Positions 60,546-64,000 of a DNA stretch of 64,000 nucleotides are shown here, one piece after another (position 1 is the first letter of the stretch; each line of letters begins with the position of its first letter). Both the position numbers and the translations under genes were made by a program. The DNA is from Ulota crispa (taxonomy: Eukaryota; Streptophyta; Bryopsida; Orthotrichales; Orthotrichaceae): assembly GCA_963920765.1 (NCBI GenBank), contig OY987242.1:5978789-6042788 (forward strand), in the 5' to 3' direction. Under the pieces are notes generated by a model. It was not told the DNA's origin. It saw only the letters and a list, made by a program, of their open reading frames with translations, and did no database searches.

Positions 60546-60875
60546 AGCCCATCCAAGATAAGGGTCCAGGTCCTCCAACCTCCACAAAGCCTAAAAGTGA
60601 AGGCCAGAGGCTGGACCCAAAATTGGAGGGAATCCTAGACCTCTAGCCAACATGGCAAGGGTTGAAGCGTCTAGGATACCCTTCAAACCCCCCATGGCAA
60701 GGTAAGGTAAGGTAGACACACAATCCACGTGGAAAATATACTAGCTATAAGTGAACTTGAAACTGGGTGGAAACCAACCTTCTGGTGCCACATGGACACA
60801 AGACTAGAAGTTAACCAAGGTTAACCATTAAATGCCGAGGAGGATGTTCTTTGTCCTCCAACTTATATAAAAAAA
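60546..60875. other. No gene recognised
   Basis: Short mixed-GC stretch with GGTAAGGTAAGGTA-type microrepeats near 60700. No domain was found. Confidence 0.3.
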
Positions 60876-61191
60876 ATGCATTATTCGATAATTTGAGACA
60901 ACAAGGAGTCCCATATTGTACTCACCTAAATCTGAGATTGTCACCTTAATTTATGTGGAACCATATTCATTAAATTAAGAGGCCTCCTAGAACTTGCTTA
61001 ATGAACTTTTTGTCCAAAATTTTAGATGTTAATGAATTTTCTGTCCAAAAAGAGCGTCTTTTTGGAAGATATATATCTCATTTCATTAGAAAACAGTCAA
61101 CAGATTCCCAATTCAATAAACATGGCGTTTTCTTCCAAAAAAGCCAAAAGTCCCACTTTGTAAGCTTTGTCCCAAATTAACGAATAACGCT
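60876..61191. mobile_element. MITE of the TTTGGGAAAA family
   Basis: The ends TGCATTATTCGATAATTTGA and CAAATTAACGAATAACGC are inverses. The interior (GGAACCATATTCATTAAATT, CAACAGATTCCCAATTCAAT) is nearly the same as at 31624. Confidence 0.62.
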
Positions 61192-62009
61192 TTAAAACCA
61201 TTTGTGTGGCAAAAAAAAGTTGTTTTTCATCTGATTTGTTTTCAAAAACCATCATAATCATAAACACATGGTCCATTGACTCCATTGTGAAAGGCAAAAA
61301 ACAACCTCACACAATGCATTTATGTTTTTTGGTAACTCAAATTGTGAGAAATTTCATAATCACAATGTTAGGTCCCAAATTACCTTTTGTGCAATTTTCA
61401 TGAAATCAGCTTGCAGTGTTGACCTTTACAACTTTTAAGAACAATATTACAAGTGGACACAGTCAGAAACACTGTGAAAAACAATGTAGAAGCTACAGTT
61501 GGGTAGGCTGCGCTTACCTGCCCGGCGCTTAAAGGTTAAATGACCGGGCCAATAGAATTGTGCTTGGAAAGCTTGGAACTGAAGCTATATCCCTGTCGTG
61601 TCATTGGTTTGTCAATGTCGAGGCTTCATTATATATAGCAACCCAACATGAGGCCTCATTATTCACTCACTCTCGTCCAACTCTTTCCGTCCCCGGTACG
61701 TGAAGCAGCACTAGAACTGAAAGTGAGGGAGCGGGTACGCTGGCTGGAGTCCAAAACTCTAATCCATGTGTGATGCAGGTCATCCTTGTTTTGTTTTTGT
61801 CACTTAGAAATCTTGCCCGGATCAAGTTATGGACTTTGAGTGGAAAACTTCTAATTTGTTTTAAAATAAACACACAAATAAAAATTTGGCCCCCATTTTG
61901 CAGTTTAAGGAAATGCACATTTACATTGAAAACTTTCACAAACACTTGCAACCACTTATTTTCATAGGTCAATCAAATACATCCATATCATTGTGATGTT
62001 TAAAATGCC
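61192..62009. other. No gene recognised
   Basis: Mixed sequence. A TATATATAGC motif near 61631, followed by GC-richer sequence to 61750, could be a promoter, but no coding region follows that I can recognise. Confidence 0.3.
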
Positions 62010-62021
62010 TTAACCCCTAAA

Positions 62022-63187
62022 AACACCATGATAGGTAAATTGGGAAAAACAGGGGTCCCATTTTGTACTCAACCTTAAACCCAAAAAGTTAACTTAAACC
62101 AGATTCAAAGGTATCAGATTAGTATGAGCCACTAAGATTTTTTTCCCTCCCAAATTCCTCCTCTCAAGTAAGGGCACGTGTACCTAAAAAATGTTAGAGC
62201 TTGGATTAAGGTGATCACCTTAACCCCTAAAGGACCATGGCCTTTATTTTGTCAAAAGACACTCAGAATTGCCACTTCTAAGGCAAAGAGTAAAAAAGTT
62301 TGAAAATTGGTCTTTTTGCATATTTGACCATAGGATCTTGTACTAGAATCGTATTAGAATGTGTCATTCAAAACTTAAAAACTTTGATAGCACAGATTGC
62401 AAGATCTTCTTGTTTAAAGTGTAAAAACAAACTTTTTTGCACCTTGCACAACTAGATTATTTGACTTTGAACTTTTTTTACTTAAATTTTTGGCACCATG
62501 GGGTTTTGAGGTTTATTTTTTTATGGTGGGGAATTGAGTTAAGAATCTTGGAAAAAACCAAAACAAAAAGTACTTAATTTTCATTCTTAAAAAAACATTA
62601 AATAGAAGAAGGTTTGAGATGGAACAAAAACTTACATTATTAATAACCTTGCAATGGAATTGAAACACAATAATCCTAATGGTGAGATTGTTCTAGCAAT
62701 CAATCTTCACCCTCTCCAATAATTTTTTTTGCAAAAATGTTAAACTTGCATTAAAAAATGACGTTTATAAGTAATTTTTTTAAGAGGATGCTTGAATTGC
62801 CCAAAAACATAATTGTCCATAACATTTTCATAACTAGTTCAAATGGAATGAATCAAAGCATCAGATGTAGACAAAGATATAACCTACAAGTAAAAAAATT
62901 AAAAAAGAACTCAAGTTTTTGTGTTTGCTGCCCGGACTCCCCAAATTTTTGCTTATTTGGACATAACTTTTGCTCCTTGGCATTGGTTGGAATAAAAGTT
63001 ATATTCCTCAAAGGCTAATGTGTTTTCCTATCTCCAAAAAAAGTTTCAAAAAATGAAGACAAAATTGAGACCGTAGGTCCCTACCCAAAATCTCATTTGT
63101 CCCCCAAATGGACAATGGTCCATTAGAGGTTAATCCTTCAAAAGTCCCAAAATGCACTGTTTTTCCCAATTTACCTAATATGGTGTT
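62022..63187. mobile_element. MITE of the TTTGGGAAAA family (middle level of nest)
   Basis: The ends AACACCATGATAGGTAAATT and AATTTACCTAATATGGTGTT are inverses with two mismatches, flanked by TAAA on both sides (62018-62021 and 63188-63191). The interior is split by the family A element at 62224-63129. Without the insert it is about 256 bp, like the copy at 25545. Confidence 0.75.
62224..63129. mobile_element. TTAA element, family A, copy 3 (inner level of nest)
   Basis: TTAA (62220-62223), CCCCTAAAGGACCATGGCC ... CAATGGTCCATTAGAGG, TTAA (63130-63133). It is 906 bp. The sister MITE at 25545 has TTGA at the matching place in GGTGATCATTTGAATTCTTG, that is, the unfilled site. Confidence 0.85.
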
Positions 63188-64000
63188 TAAAGGCCCAAGT
63201 GTCTCCTTGGGGGAAAAATGGACCTCGAGCATGTACCTATGACTAAACTAGTTTTTGTAATCTTTTTGAAACTTTTGAGGATGGAGGGGATTTCAAAGAA
63301 GTACATGCACATTTAATTTTTTCTTGATTCTAACATTTATTGAAGAAGATATGAATAAATTTTTGAACAACAAGGGAGGGCAAGCAATTTGTACAGCCCA
63401 AAAAATTCTTCAAAATTTGCATTTTTTAAAAATTAAAAATTGAGATTGATTCTTTAGATTTATTTATGCTTGAGAAGCTTTTGATCATTCAATTTTGATT
63501 GATGAGTGAGAAGTTTTAGTTTGCTAGTAGGTATTGGACTCCCAAACCTCCATTCCTTTTGCCCCTTGTAAAATTTGATGATTTGATTTTTTTTTTTTAC
63601 TTTTCTTTTTTCTGAATTGTAGTGGACTAAGATTCCCTAGTTTTCACTATTAGGATCAAAGTAATTCAAATATCTAAATTTTACATAAATCCTCCAATTT
63701 TGCCTAGTGTATATGCAAATTTCATGGCATTTTGGCATTACAAGATTTTACAAAGTATGATTCACACCTCCAATTCATTTGAAAATTCTCCCACACTTAC
63801 CTAACTTGGTCTCGTACATTGAAAAAATGAACCTCAACTTTGAGTAGAGCGATTTTTTTGATATAGGAGAAGTCAAAGACTTCTATAAGTTTTGAGCAAT
63901 TGGGAAAAAAACTTTTTTGCACTTCAGATGTCAATACCTCACTCCTCTACATTTAGAATGAGCTGATGTTTGTTCCACAAGTACCTCTCATAGTCTAGAA

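Larger units (their letters stand above)
62014..64000. mobile_element. TTAA element, family C, copy 2 (outer level of nest, runs off window)
   Basis: TTAA (62010-62013), then CCCCTAAA, then the MITE insert, then (63188) TAAAGGCCCAAGTGTCTCC and onward. From about 63540 it matches the reverse complement of 39420-39930 (CCTTTTGCCCCTTGTAAAAT). The right end lies beyond the window. Confidence 0.72.

Noticed and set aside
60163-60646. Frames spanning the gap
   Set aside because: They consist mainly of unknown residues and G-rich repeat; nothing can be concluded.

Overview
The window is nuclear DNA of a land plant with a large, repeat-rich, AT-rich genome. The plant call rests on a PLS-type pentatricopeptide (PPR) gene, a DAD1/PLA1-type lipase with a spliceosomal intron, degraded exons of plant housekeeping genes, and a mix of Helitron, CACTA, hAT and miniature elements. 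Tc1-type DD34E transposons and piggyBac-like TTAA elements are uncommon in flowering plants. I therefore lean towards a seed-free plant (fern, lycophyte or bryophyte), but the sequence alone does not decide it.

Layout. 1-1324 (minus): 441 residues of a PPR protein, running off the left edge. 2.0-5.2 kb: hairpin elements and a 21-bp minisatellite. 5.2-5.5 kb: a decayed C2-domain gene piece. 6.0-7.5 kb: a non-autonomous CACTA element with a 3-bp target duplication. 7.5-12 kb: mostly anonymous. 12-17.2 kb: a long inverted-repeat element followed by four Helitron-like copies carrying C-rich minisatellites; one array has grown to about 1.9 kb. 18.7-27.2 kb: TTAA-bounded elements interleaved with three single-exon gene fragments (proteasome beta-2, NOT9/Rcd1, subtilase). 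27.2-29.1 kb (minus): the lipase gene, the only gene complete within the window. 30-43 kb: miniature elements, a Tc1-like transposon with roughly 220-bp inverted repeats, and four TTAA elements. 42.7-44.5 kb: a Helitron with both termini. 46.3-47.2 kb: a degenerate tandem repeat of about 180 bp. 48-50.9 kb: a decayed hAT-like transposase. 54.4-64 kb: nested elements, including a Tc1 transposon inside a foldback element, a TTAA element inside a palindromic element, a TTAA element with a possible piggyBac zinc finger, and a three-level nest at the right edge.

The host genes are unrelated to one another; there is no operon or gene cluster. The most interesting feature is a colony of about a dozen elements beginning near CCCCTAAAGGACC and ending in its inverse between TTAA tetranucleotides. 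At three places an inverted arm or a sister copy preserves the empty target site, so insertion with target duplication can be read directly from this window.
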